DNA from: Streptomyces profundus | Lineage (GTDB): Bacteria > Actinomycetota > Actinomycetes > Streptomycetales > Streptomycetaceae | NCBI RefSeq assembly: GCF_020740535.1 | Contig: NZ_CP082362.1 | Span: forward strand, 5,763,501-5,827,500 | Direction: 5' to 3' | Length of the DNA stretch: 64,000 nucleotides | Shown here: one piece after another, positions 47,763-55,764 of the stretch | How the letters are laid out: every line of letters begins with the position of its first letter | Numbering within the stretch: the stretch's first letter is position 1 | Position numbers and translations under genes: made by a program | The notes under the pieces: generated by a model | What the model was told of the DNA's origin: nothing | Databases searched by the model: none | What the model saw: the letters and a program-made list of their open reading frames with translations, nothing else

Positions 47763-50165
47763 ATGGGCGTGGTGCCACCCCCCGCCGGGTTGACCCAGCG
47801 CGCCGGCGCCGGCCAGGGGACCGAGGGCGGCGTCGGCACCTCCCCGCAGCGCCCGGACGGGGTGCTCAAGGTGACCGGCGAGTTCGCCTACTCCTCCGAT
47901 CTGTGGCACCAGGACATGCTCTGGGGCCACACCCTCCGCAGCCCGCACGCGCACGCCGAGATCCGCGCGATCGACATCAGCGAGGCACTGACCGTGCCCG
48001 GTGTGCACTGCGTGCTCACCCACGCCGATCTGCCGGCGGCCACCCACTACGGCCTGGAGTTCCAGGACCAGCCGGTGCTCGCCGTCGACCGGGTCCGCTA
48101 CCAGGGCGAGCCCGTCGCGCTGGTGGCCGCCGACCACCCGGAGACCGCCCGCCGCGCCGCCGAGCGGATCCGGGTCGACTACGTCCCGCTGCCCGTGGTG
48201 CACGACGAGGCCAGTGCCACCGCGCCCGAAGCGCCCGTGCTCCACCCGGACCGCGACGATCACCACGCCGAGCATGTGCCGCACCCCAATGTGGTGCATG
48301 TCCAGCCCGTGGTGAGCGGCGATGTCGAGGCGGCCCGCGCCGAGGCCGAGGTGGTGGTGCGCGGCAGCTACACCGTCGGCATGCAGGACCAGGCGTTCCT
48401 CGGGCCCGAGTCCGGCCTCGCGGTGCCCGCCGAGGACGGCGGCGTCGACCTCTATGTCGCCACCCAGTGGCTCCACGTGGACCAGCGGCAGCTCGCCCCG
48501 GTGCTGGGCCTGCCGCCCGAGCGGGTGCGGCTCACCCTGGCCGGCGTCGGCGGCGCCTTCGGGGCCCGCGAGGACCTCTCGATGCAGGCCCACGCCTGCC
48601 TGTTGGCGCTCCGCGCCGACCGCCCGGTGAAGATGGTCTACAACCGGTACGAGTCCTTCTTCGGCCATGTGCACCGCCACCCGGCCCGGTTGACCTACGA
48701 ACACGGCGCCACCAGGGACGGCCGGCTGGTCTATGTGACGGGCCGGATCGTGCTCGACGGCGGCGCCTACGCCTCGTCCTCGCCCGCCGTGGTCGGCAAC
48801 GCCGCCTCGCTGGGCGTCGGGCCCTACCGGGTGCCGCATGTGGCGATGGAGGCGGTCGGGCTCTACACCAACAACCCGCCCTGCGGCGCGATGCGCGGCT
48901 TCGGCGCGGTACAGGCGTGCTTCGCCTACGAGGCGCAGATGGACAAGCTGGCCGCCGCCCTGGGGCTGGACCCGGTGGAGCTGCGGCAGCGCAACGCGCT
49001 GAGCCAGGGCACCGCGCTGCCCACCGGGCAACGGGTCGACGCGCCGGCCCCGGTCGCCGAGCTGCTCCGCCTGGTCAAGGCCAGGCCGCTGCCGCCCGAG
49101 CGCCCCTGGGAGGCGCTTGACGGCGGGGGACTGCCGACCGTCGACCTGCGCGCGCTGCCCGGCGGGCTGGCCAACACCACCCACGGCGAGGGCGTGGTGC
49201 GCGGCGTCGGCTATGCCGTCGGCATCAAGAACGTCGGCTTCTCCGAGGGCTTCGACGACTACTCGACGGCCCGGGTGCGGCTGGCCGTCACGGCCGGTGA
49301 GCCGCAGGTCACCGTGCACACCGCGATGGCCGAGGTGGGGCAGGGCGGCGTCACCGTGCACGCCCAGATCGCCCGCACCGAGCTGGGCGTGGGCCAGGTG
49401 AGCATCCTGCCGGCCGACACCAGGGTCGGCTCGGCCGGATCCACCTCCGCCTCCCGGCAGACCTATATGACCGGCGGCGCGGTGCGGAACACCTGTGTCG
49501 CGGTGCGCGCCGAGGTGCTGAGACTGGGCAGGGAGCGGTTCGCCGATCAGCATCCGGGTTGGTCGGACGCGGAGTTGCGGTTGTCCGACGGCGCGGTGCT
49601 GGCCGAGGACGGCACGGTGCTGGCCGGGCTGGCCGAGGTGCTGGGCGACACCGCGATCGATCTGGAGCTGGAGTTCCGACACCGGCCGACCGAACCGTTC
49701 GACCGGGTGACCGGGCAGGGCTTCGGGCATGTCCAGTACTCGTTCTGCGCGCACCGCGCGGTGGTCGACGTGGACGTGGAGCTCGGCCTGGTCAAGGTGG
49801 TGGAGCTGGCCGCCGCCCAGGACGTGGGCCGGGCCATCAACCCGCAGGCGGTGCGCGGCCAGATCCACGGCGGCAGCACCCAGGGGCTCGGCCTCGCGGT
49901 GCTGGAGGAGATCCTCGTCGGCCCGGACGGCACCATCCGCAACCCGTCCTTCACCGACTATCTGATCCCCACCATCCTGGACACCCCGCCGATGCCCGTC
50001 GACGTGCTGGAACTGGCCGACCCGCACGCGCCGTACGGGCTGCGCGGCGTGGGCGAGGCGCCCACCCTGTCGGCCACCCCGGCGATCGTCGCCGCCATCC
50101 GGCAGGCCACGGGACTGGACCTGACCCGGGTGCCGGTGCGGCCGGAGCACCTGGCCAGGGGCTGA
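47763..50165 (+). CDS. xanthine dehydrogenase molybdopterin-binding subunit
   Basis: This 800-residue subunit holds the molybdenum cofactor and the substrate site. Family motifs include GDVEAARAEAEVVVRGSY, GVGGAFGAREDLSMQAHA, NNPPCGAMRGFGAVQACFAYE and the C-terminal GVGEAPTLSATPA with the catalytic glutamate. The N-terminal 40 residues are variable. The gene follows the iron-sulfur subunit by 2 bp and precedes xdhC by 16 bp. The substrate (xanthine rather than another purine or aldehyde) is inferred from the regulator and the pathway genes nearby. Confidence 0.93.
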   Translation: MGVVPPPAGLTQRAGAGQGTEGGVGTSPQRPDGVLKVTGEFAYSSDLWHQDMLWGHTLRSPHAHAEIRAIDISEALTVPGVHCVLTHADLPAATHYGLEFQDQPVLAVDRVRYQGEPVALVAADHPETARRAAERIRVDYVPLPVVHDEASATAPEAPVLHPDRDDHHAEHVPHPNVVHVQPVVSGDVEAARAEAEVVVRGSYTVGMQDQAFLGPESGLAVPAEDGGVDLYVATQWLHVDQRQLAPVLGLPPERVRLTLAGVGGAFGAREDLSMQAHACLLALRADRPVKMVYNRYESFFGHVHRHPARLTYEHGATRDGRLVYVTGRIVLDGGAYASSSPAVVGNAASLGVGPYRVPHVAMEAVGLYTNNPPCGAMRGFGAVQACFAYEAQMDKLAAALGLDPVELRQRNALSQGTALPTGQRVDAPAPVAELLRLVKARPLPPERPWEALDGGGLPTVDLRALPGGLANTTHGEGVVRGVGYAVGIKNVGFSEGFDDYSTARVRLAVTAGEPQVTVHTAMAEVGQGGVTVHAQIARTELGVGQVSILPADTRVGSAGSTSASRQTYMTGGAVRNTCVAVRAEVLRLGRERFADQHPGWSDAELRLSDGAVLAEDGTVLAGLAEVLGDTAIDLELEFRHRPTEPFDRVTGQGFGHVQYSFCAHRAVVDVDVELGLVKVVELAAAQDVGRAINPQAVRGQIHGGSTQGLGLAVLEEILVGPDGTIRNPSFTDYLIPTILDTPPMPVDVLELADPHAPYGLRGVGEAPTLSATPAIVAAIRQATGLDLTRVPVRPEHLARG

Positions 50166-50181
50166 GCGAAGGAGGCCGGTC

Positions 50182-51363
50182 ATGCTGGACATCGCCACGG
50201 AGCTGGCCGACTGGTGCCGCGGCGGCCGGGTGTTCGCGGTCGCGACGGTGGTCGGCGTCAGCGGCAGCGCGCCGCGCCGTCCGGGCGCGGCGCTGGCCGT
50301 GGACGCGACGGGACGGGCGCTGGGCAGCGTCTCGGGCGGCTGTGTGGAGGGCGCCCTCTTCGAGGAGTGCCGCCAGGCGCTCGACGAGGGCGTTCCGCGT
50401 CTGGTCGACTACGCGGCCGACCCGGCCGATCCGTTCGCCCCCGCGCTCACCTGCGGAGGCGCCGTCGAGCTGCTGGTCACCCCGGTCGTCACCGCGCCCC
50501 AACGGGCGCTGCTGGCCAGGGCGTTGGCGGCCGTCACCGACGGCGAGCCGGTCGCTCTGGTCCGCTCGCTCCGGGGCCCTGGCACGCTGCTGCTGTGCGG
50601 GTGGGACGACACCGTGCGCGGCACCCTGGGGCGGGGCCGGGAGTACGACCTCGCCGCGCTGGCGCGGGCGCGGGCGATGCGCGCCGAGGGGCGCACCGGC
50701 ACGGTGCGGCTCGGCCCCGAGACGCTGCTGGTGGAGACCCGCCAACCGCCGCCCCGGCTGCTGGTCTTCGGCGCGGTCGACTTCGCCGTCGCGCTCAGCC
50801 GGGTCGGCGCCCTGCTCGGCCACCGGGTCACCGTCTGCGACCCCCGTCCGGTGTTCACCACCCCGGAGCGTTTCCCCGAGGCGGACGAGGTGATCGTCGA
50901 CCGGCCGCACCGCTACCTCGATGCCCAGCGACTGAGCGACCGCGATGCCGTCTGTGTGCTCACCCACGATCCCGAGGTCGATGTGCCGCTGCTGGTGCGC
51001 GCGTTGCGGCTGCCGCTCGGCTATGTCGGCGCCATGGGCTCCCGCCGCACCCACGAGGACCGGCTGCGCCGGCTGCGGGCGGCCGGGGTCACCGAGGCCG
51101 AACTCGCCACGCTGCGCTCGCCGATCGGGCTCGACCTCGGCGCCCGCACCCCCGCCGAGACCGCGCTCTCCATCGCGGCCGAGATCGTCGCGCTGCGCGG
51201 GGGCGGCAGCGGCGCGCCGCTCACCGGCGGCCGGATGCCCATCCACCGTGACCCGGCGGGCGACGCCTTCGCCGACCGCCGGCGGCCGGACCAGGGCCCC
51301 TCCCCCCGCCCTGAGCGCTCGGTCCGGACGCGCACGGAGCCCGTTCGGTCCGCGTGGTGCTGA
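50182..51363 (+). CDS. XdhC/CoxI-family cofactor-insertion protein
   Basis: This 393-residue protein matures molybdenum hydroxylases by binding and sulfurating the cofactor. It has an N-terminal XdhC/CoxI domain (VVGVSGSAPRRPGAALAVD, SGGCVEGAL) and a C-terminal Rossmann domain (GYVGAMGSRRTHEDRL, then GLDLGARTPAETALSIAAEIVALR). The last 45 residues are disordered and basic. It begins 16 bp after the large subunit, with a GAAGGAGG ribosome site, as the last gene of the xdh operon. Confidence 0.93.
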   Translation: MLDIATELADWCRGGRVFAVATVVGVSGSAPRRPGAALAVDATGRALGSVSGGCVEGALFEECRQALDEGVPRLVDYAADPADPFAPALTCGGAVELLVTPVVTAPQRALLARALAAVTDGEPVALVRSLRGPGTLLLCGWDDTVRGTLGRGREYDLAALARARAMRAEGRTGTVRLGPETLLVETRQPPPRLLVFGAVDFAVALSRVGALLGHRVTVCDPRPVFTTPERFPEADEVIVDRPHRYLDAQRLSDRDAVCVLTHDPEVDVPLLVRALRLPLGYVGAMGSRRTHEDRLRRLRAAGVTEAELATLRSPIGLDLGARTPAETALSIAAEIVALRGGGSGAPLTGGRMPIHRDPAGDAFADRRRPDQGPSPRPERSVRTRTEPVRSAWC

Positions 51364-51369
51364 TCCCGG

Positions 51370-52356
51370 TCAGTCCAGGTTGGCGTCCGGGCCGAGGTGG
51401 AGCAGCAGTTCGGCCGACTCGTTGACGGGCTGCGGGGTGCCGCTGAGGTCCAGCACCAGCAGGGGCAGCCCCAGCCCCTCCGCCTTGTCCCTGGCGTTCC
51501 TGCGGTAGCCGGCGAGCGAGAACGCCACCGGCTGCGAGGAGCTCAACAGGCCGTGCAGCCACAGCACTTCCAGCTCCTCGTCCCCCGTCGGCTGGGTGCT
51601 GGTGTCCACCAGGCCCACGACGGAGGGGCCGCGCAGGTCGAGCCCGGACGCCGTCCTGGGGACGGTGGTGCGCACGCCGGCGAAGCCCAGCCAGCGCAGG
51701 AAGTGCGCGGCGCAGGCCACCGCGTCGTACCGGGTCCTGATGGTCAACGGGCGGAACACGCCGCGCGCCGCGACGGCGGCCGTCGGGTCCGTCTCCTCCT
51801 CGGCCGAGCCGCGCGCGGCGCGCCGGCCCACCGCGAAGTCCCTGGCGATCCGGCCCCCGGAGCCGGAGTTGGCGGCCGGCCCCCCGCCGCCCTCGGCGGC
51901 CGGGCGCCGGGCCCTGGCCGGGCCACGGCGCCGCCGGGGCAGCGGGCCCGCCGGTCCTGAACCCTTCGCCACCGGCGGCTCGTCCACCGCCGCGCGCCTG
52001 CGCTGCGAGGGCACGACGGGCCCGTCCACCGCGTCCAACTCGCCCAGCGCCTCCTTCTCGTCCGGCGCGGTGCCCTCAACTCCGCCGGCTATCAGGGGAG
52101 CCAGCGGCGTGAGCCGCACGGCGGCCCCGCAGGGGCAGTCGAAGCCCGGCTGGGGCCACTGCCCCGGCTCCCCGCACGCCGGGCACTCCACCTCGGTCCA
52201 GGCGTCGGCCCAGGAGCGGAAGGCCACCCGCTCCGGCCGGCTGTCGACCGCCACCGGGAGCGTCACGGGGGCGCCGCAGGCACATGGGTACTCCGGCGGG
52301 ATGTAACGGTGCTCACGTCGGCACACGGGGCACCGTGTCACCACGCTTTTCGCCAT
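51370..52356 (-). CDS. double zinc-ribbon protein with C-terminal nuclease-like domain
   Basis: This 328-residue protein is not assigned to a known function. It begins with two zinc-ribbon-like units: CPVCRREHRYIPPEYPCACG (residues 8-28) and CPACGEPGQWPQPGFDCPCG (about 58-77). Residues 90-190 are low-complexity and basic. Residues 200-328 form a globular domain (AVACAAHFLRWLGFAGVRTT, then VVGLVDTS, then PLLVLDLSG) that resembles in outline a restriction-endonuclease-like fold, but I see no clear catalytic motif. It is convergent with the xdh operon, 6 bp apart. The start ATG 52356 places the first zinc ribbon at the N-terminus. Confidence 0.7.
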   Translation of the reverse strand: MAKSVVTRCPVCRREHRYIPPEYPCACGAPVTLPVAVDSRPERVAFRSWADAWTEVECPACGEPGQWPQPGFDCPCGAAVRLTPLAPLIAGGVEGTAPDEKEALGELDAVDGPVVPSQRRRAAVDEPPVAKGSGPAGPLPRRRRGPARARRPAAEGGGGPAANSGSGGRIARDFAVGRRAARGSAEEETDPTAAVAARGVFRPLTIRTRYDAVACAAHFLRWLGFAGVRTTVPRTASGLDLRGPSVVGLVDTSTQPTGDEELEVLWLHGLLSSSQPVAFSLAGYRRNARDKAEGLGLPLLVLDLSGTPQPVNESAELLLHLGPDANLD

Positions 52357-52684
52357 CTCTCGCTCCCCGGACGGAACTTCTTGACGGGATTCTCACAGGG
52401 CCCGTCGCACTTCTTATGACCATACGGTCCTATGCTGGAACTCCCCTCGCTCTTCTGCCCGAGCGCCCCCCGAACAACTCCGAACCCCACCCGGAGGAGA
52501 CCGGGGAACGACCGGAGAACATTGTTCATCGGAATGTGACACGCAATCTAGCCCTCCGTATGGCGTGATGCGCGGACAGTGATATTTACTTTCCCTGCTG
52601 GGTCTTGTCGCTTTGAGTTCGTCGTCTGTGGCCGAGGCGACGGGTTCGGGCGGCGGCGACGAGAGACGGGCAGGGGAGGGCTGA
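52357..52684. other. divergent promoter region
   Basis: The 328 bp between the zinc-ribbon gene and the helical hypothetical gene have a lower GC content than the genes. Promoter-like pieces include TTGACG at 52380 and TATGCT at 52431, but no spacing is convincing. An ORF from ATG 52416 has unusually A/T-rich third positions and is not supported. Confidence 0.4.
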
Positions 52685-53083
52685 GTGGCAGGAGAAGCTG
52701 AGACGGCCCACACGGTGCGCGGCGTACCGGTGGCCGGGCTCGACCCCCGGGTGACGACACTGCGCGCGGCCGTGCACCGGCTGCGCCGCGAGCTGGGCGG
52801 CTATCGCGCGGCGCTCGCCGACCGCGAGGTCGCCGAAGGCCAGTTGGCGCGGCTCGACGAGCTGTCGATCTCCGGGGTTCCCGACGAGGTGGCGCTGGGG
52901 CAGGCGCTGTTGGTGATCGCGGCGGCGCTCGGCTCGGTCAGCGCGCTGGCGCCGGCCGTCGCGGAGTTTCGTAGGGCCGTCGAGCTGTTCGGCGTCCCGC
53001 ACTATCGCATCCAGGGCGGTTCCTGGATGTCCGTTCCCCGTCCGGGCGTCGGGCGGGGGCAGGGAGCGGGCGCCGGGTTCTGA
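52685..53083 (+). CDS. small helical hypothetical protein (DUF5955-like)
   Basis: This 132-residue protein is mostly helical: DPRVTTLRAAVHRLRRELGGYRAALADREVAEGQLARLDEL and EVALGQALLVIAAALGSVSALAPAVAEFRRAVELFG. It looks like the Streptomyces family DUF5955, an assignment made from memory. It has no catalytic motif, signal peptide or membrane segment. GTG 52685 follows GGGGAGGG. A hairpin overlaps its stop codon. Its function is unknown. Confidence 0.65.
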   Translation: MAGEAETAHTVRGVPVAGLDPRVTTLRAAVHRLRRELGGYRAALADREVAEGQLARLDELSISGVPDEVALGQALLVIAAALGSVSALAPAVAEFRRAVELFGVPHYRIQGGSWMSVPRPGVGRGQGAGAGF

Positions 53084-53093
53084 CCCGGTGCCC
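53068..53093 (+). terminator. hairpin overlapping a stop codon
   Basis: GGGCGCCGGGT (53068-53078) pairs with ACCCGGTGCCC (53083-53093) at 10 of 11 positions, with a 4-nt loop. The stop codon of the preceding gene lies between the arms. Confidence 0.5.
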
Positions 53094-53172
53094 CTGATCG
53101 GTGCGCGGACGGCGTGACGACGGGTGCGGGCGCCGGCGTGGCGGGCGTCCGGCACCGGGTTAGGTTGGCCGT

Positions 53173-53475
53173 GTGCGACTGAGACTCGAGTTCACCACCG
53201 AACCCTTCGACCTGGACGAATCCCCACCGCACGCCGTGGTGGCGCGCGAGGTGGTGGGAGCCGCCGAGTTGGAGGCGGTGGAGGTGGGCCCGTTCGGGAA
53301 CACCGCCGAGGGCACGCCCGAGGCGGTGTTCTCCTGTGTGGACGCCCTGTTGCGCCAGGCCATCGCCGCCGGCGCCACCCGAATATCCCTCCAGGTCAAC
53401 GCCCTTGGCGCGAGCGGCGAGCAGGACGGGCAGCAGGGCTCGGCGCCGGCGGTGGACGGAGGGCTCCCCGCATGA
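53173..53475 (+). CDS. MTH1187-type thiamine-binding-like protein
   Basis: This 100-residue protein has the ferredoxin-like fold of the MTH1187/YkoF thiamine-binding family. EFTTEPFDLDESPPHAVVAREVV is followed by AVEVGPFGNTAEGTPEAVFSCVDALLRQAIAAGATRISLQVN, which shows the family's central G-P-x-G-x-x-x-E-G motif. Ligand binding is unproven. GTG 53173 lies 6 nt after TAGGTT and has no ribosome site, so it may be leaderless. It overlaps the next gene by 4 bp. Confidence 0.65.
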   Translation: MRLRLEFTTEPFDLDESPPHAVVAREVVGAAELEAVEVGPFGNTAEGTPEAVFSCVDALLRQAIAAGATRISLQVNALGASGEQDGQQGSAPAVDGGLPA

Positions 53476-53876
53476 GCGGACCCGTCGTGCCCGAAGGGGC
53501 GCACGAAGCGGACGAGTCGGAGGAGGCGCGCTTCCTCGCGGCCGTGGCCCCGCTGCTGGACGCCATCGGCGGCGAGCTGGTCGGCCCGACGGAGGCGGGC
53601 GAGGACGATGTCCCCCTCCGCTGGGAGGGCGCCACCGTGGCCGCGGTGCGGCTGCCGTTGCTCTCCGACTCCCTTGAGCACCTCCTGGACGATCTCAGGA
53701 GGCGGCACGGCCGGCCGCTGGCCGATCTCGACCGGCGGACCAAGCAGCGGATCGTCCGCGGCCTGGAACACCGGGGCGCGTTCGCGATGCGCCACGGTGT
53801 GGAGACCGTGGCCGGCGCCCTCGGGGTGAGCCGGTTCACCGTCTACAACTACCTCAACCGCGCGAGCGGCGGCTGA
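53472..53876 (+). CDS. helix-turn-helix protein
   Basis: This 134-residue protein ends with a helix-turn-helix (TVAGALGVSRFTVYNYLNRAS) preceded by helices (RRTKQRIVRGLEHRGAFAMRHGVE). The N-terminal 60 residues hold a beta-rich segment (PLRWEGATVAAVRLPLLSDSLEHLLDDLRR). It is translationally coupled to the thiamine-binding-like gene by an ATGA overlap. Together they might form a small regulator and ligand-binding pair. Targets are unknown. Confidence 0.75.
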   Translation: MSGPVVPEGAHEADESEEARFLAAVAPLLDAIGGELVGPTEAGEDDVPLRWEGATVAAVRLPLLSDSLEHLLDDLRRRHGRPLADLDRRTKQRIVRGLEHRGAFAMRHGVETVAGALGVSRFTVYNYLNRASGG

Positions 53877-53922
53877 CGGGCCGGGGCGGGCGGGCCACCG
53901 AGGGCGCCGCGTCGCCGCGCAC

Positions 53923-53939
53923 TTCAACAAACTGTTGAC
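53923..53939. promoter_or_regulatory. purine-catabolic operator upstream of the uraD/H fusion
   Basis: TTCAAC-AAACT-GTTGAC is a near-perfect inverted repeat. It overlaps a -35-like TTGACG (53935-53940), and 31 bp later the gene starts at 53970. TTAGCT (53958-53963) stands 17 nt after the -35. The same repeat occurs at 63576-63592 before allantoinase, matching at 14 of 17 positions. Confidence 0.75.
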
Positions 53940-53969
53940 GCCCGTCGGTCCTGCGGCTTAGCTGGCCCC

Positions 53970-54821
53970 ATGACCTCGCCTCCGCAACCCGGGCTGACCT
54001 GGCTCAACCACGCCCCGGAGAACGCCGTCAGGGAGACGCTGCGGCATGTCTGTGCCGCGTCCGCCTGGGGTGAACAGCTGCTGGCCGCACGCCCGTTCGC
54101 CGATCTGGCGGCGCTGCTGGCCACCCAGGACGCCGCGTTGGCCGGGCTGTCGGCCGAGGGCTTCGACGAGGCGGTGGCCGGCCATCCGCCGATCGGCCGA
54201 CCCAAGCCGGGGGACCCCACGTCGGCGCGTGAGCAGAGCGGTCTCGCGGAGTCGGACAGCGCGGTGCGGGAGGCCCTGCTCGACCTCAACATCAGCTATC
54301 AGGAGCGCTTCGGCCGGGTCTTCCTGATCTGCGCCAGCGGGCTGACGGGGGAGGCGATGCGGGAGGCGCTGCTCGCCCGCCTCGACCACGATCCGGTGCG
54401 TGAGGCGGCCGTGGCGCGCGCCGAGTTGGGCAAGATCAACCGGCTGCGGCTGACCCGGCTGGTCCAGACGCCGGTCGCCGTCTCCACCCATGTGCTGGAC
54501 ACCAGCGCGGGCCGGCCGGCCGCCGGGATCGTGGTGCGCCTCGCGGTGCGCGAGGCCGGCCGGGGGGAGGGCGCGGACTGGCGCCCGCACGCCGAGGGGC
54601 GCACGGACGCGGACGGGCGCTGTGCCACGCTGCCGCCGCTGCCGGGCGGCGCCCTGGCGGCCCGGCTGACCTTCGCCGTCGAGCCCTACCTCACCGGGGG
54701 CGGCACCGGCACGGCGTTCTTCCCCGAGGCCACGGTCGCCTTCGCCGTCACCGCGGGCGAGCGCTACCACATCCCGCTGCTGTTGAACCCGTTCGGCTAT
54801 TCCGTCTATCGAGGGAGCTGA
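53970..54821 (+). CDS. fused OHCU decarboxylase / 5-hydroxyisourate hydrolase
   Basis: This 283-residue protein joins two enzymes of uric acid breakdown. Residues about 10-165 are an OHCU decarboxylase (UraD type): LTWLNHAPENAVRETLRHVCAASAWGEQLL, then YQERFGRVFLICASGLTGEAM. Residues about 170-283 are a transthyretin-like 5-hydroxyisourate hydrolase (UraH/PucM type), starting VSTHVLDTSAGRPAAGI and ending with the hallmark PFGYSVYRGS. Together with uricase in the next gene they convert urate to S-allantoin. In Streptomyces the two activities usually come from separate genes; the fusion recalls plant allantoin synthase. The promoter has a likely repressor site at the -35. Confidence 0.93.
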   Translation: MTSPPQPGLTWLNHAPENAVRETLRHVCAASAWGEQLLAARPFADLAALLATQDAALAGLSAEGFDEAVAGHPPIGRPKPGDPTSAREQSGLAESDSAVREALLDLNISYQERFGRVFLICASGLTGEAMREALLARLDHDPVREAAVARAELGKINRLRLTRLVQTPVAVSTHVLDTSAGRPAAGIVVRLAVREAGRGEGADWRPHAEGRTDADGRCATLPPLPGGALAARLTFAVEPYLTGGGTGTAFFPEATVAFAVTAGERYHIPLLLNPFGYSVYRGS

Positions 54822-54825
54822 TTCC

Positions 54826-55716
54826 ATGCCGGTGCTCGGCCAGAACCAGTACGGCAAGGCGCAGACCCGGGTGGTCCGGGTGGGCAGGGCTGGTGACACC
54901 CACCAACTCACCGATCTCACCGTTTCGTTGGCGTTCTCCGGGGCGATGGAGCGGGTGCATCGGGAGGGCTCCAACGAGGCGGTGCTGCCGACGGACACGG
55001 CCAAGAACACCGTCTACGCCTTCGCCAGGGAGCACGGCATCGCCTCGCCGGAGGACTTCGGGGCCCGGCTCGCGTGCCACTTCGTGGACTCCCAGCCCAC
55101 CATCCACCGCGTGGTGGCGGATATCGAGGAGCACCGCTGGGAGCGGTTGGGCGGGCACTCCTTCGTCCGGAGCGGTCAGGAGACCAGGACGGTCCGGGTC
55201 TCCTACGACGGCGAACGCGTCGAGGTGCTCTCGGGGTTGACCGGGCTGACCGTGCTCAACACCACGGACTCCGAGTTCCACGGCTTCGTCAGGGACCGCT
55301 ACACCACGCTGGCGGAGACCACGGACCGGGTGCTGGCCACGGAGGTCACCGCGTGCTGGCGGCATGCCGCCGAGGACGCCGAGACGGTCGGGGCCACCGA
55401 CTGGAACGCGGCCTACGCCGCCGCCAGGGAACAGCTGTTGGCGGCGTTCACCGGCACCTACTCCCTCTCGCTCCAGCAGACACTCTTCGAGATGGGTTCG
55501 GCAGTGATCGAACGTATTGCGGGGGTGCAGGAAATACGTCTCTCTCTGCCCAACAAGCACCATTTCCTGGTTGATTTGAGTCCTTTCGGAATCGAGAACG
55601 GAACAGGGGACGGTGCGGTCTATGTGGCGACCGATCGGCCCTTCGGCCTGATCGAGGCCACGGTGCTGCGGGACGGCGCGCAGGAGCGCATTCCCGTCGA
55701 GCTCACCCGCCCCTGA
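54826..55716 (+). CDS. urate oxidase (uricase)
   Basis: This 296-residue cofactor-free enzyme oxidises urate to 5-hydroxyisourate. Family motifs are NQYGKAQTRVVRV at the N-terminus, LPTDTAKNTVYAFARE with the active-site threonine, LTVLNTTDSEFHGFV and NKHHFLVDLSPFGIEN. The gene starts 4 bp after the fusion gene, with GAGGGAG upstream, so the three genes 53970-57144 form an operon. Confidence 0.96.
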   Translation: MPVLGQNQYGKAQTRVVRVGRAGDTHQLTDLTVSLAFSGAMERVHREGSNEAVLPTDTAKNTVYAFAREHGIASPEDFGARLACHFVDSQPTIHRVVADIEEHRWERLGGHSFVRSGQETRTVRVSYDGERVEVLSGLTGLTVLNTTDSEFHGFVRDRYTTLAETTDRVLATEVTACWRHAAEDAETVGATDWNAAYAAAREQLLAAFTGTYSLSLQQTLFEMGSAVIERIAGVQEIRLSLPNKHHFLVDLSPFGIENGTGDGAVYVATDRPFGLIEATVLRDGAQERIPVELTRP

Positions 55717-55764
55717 CCGCTCCCAACCCCACTCCGACCCGTTCCCGCCCAAGAAGGTGACCGT

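Noticed and set aside
52416..52568. A 50-codon plus-strand frame starting at ATG 52416
   Set aside because: Third codon positions are A/T-rich compared with neighbouring genes, and no ribosome site is present.
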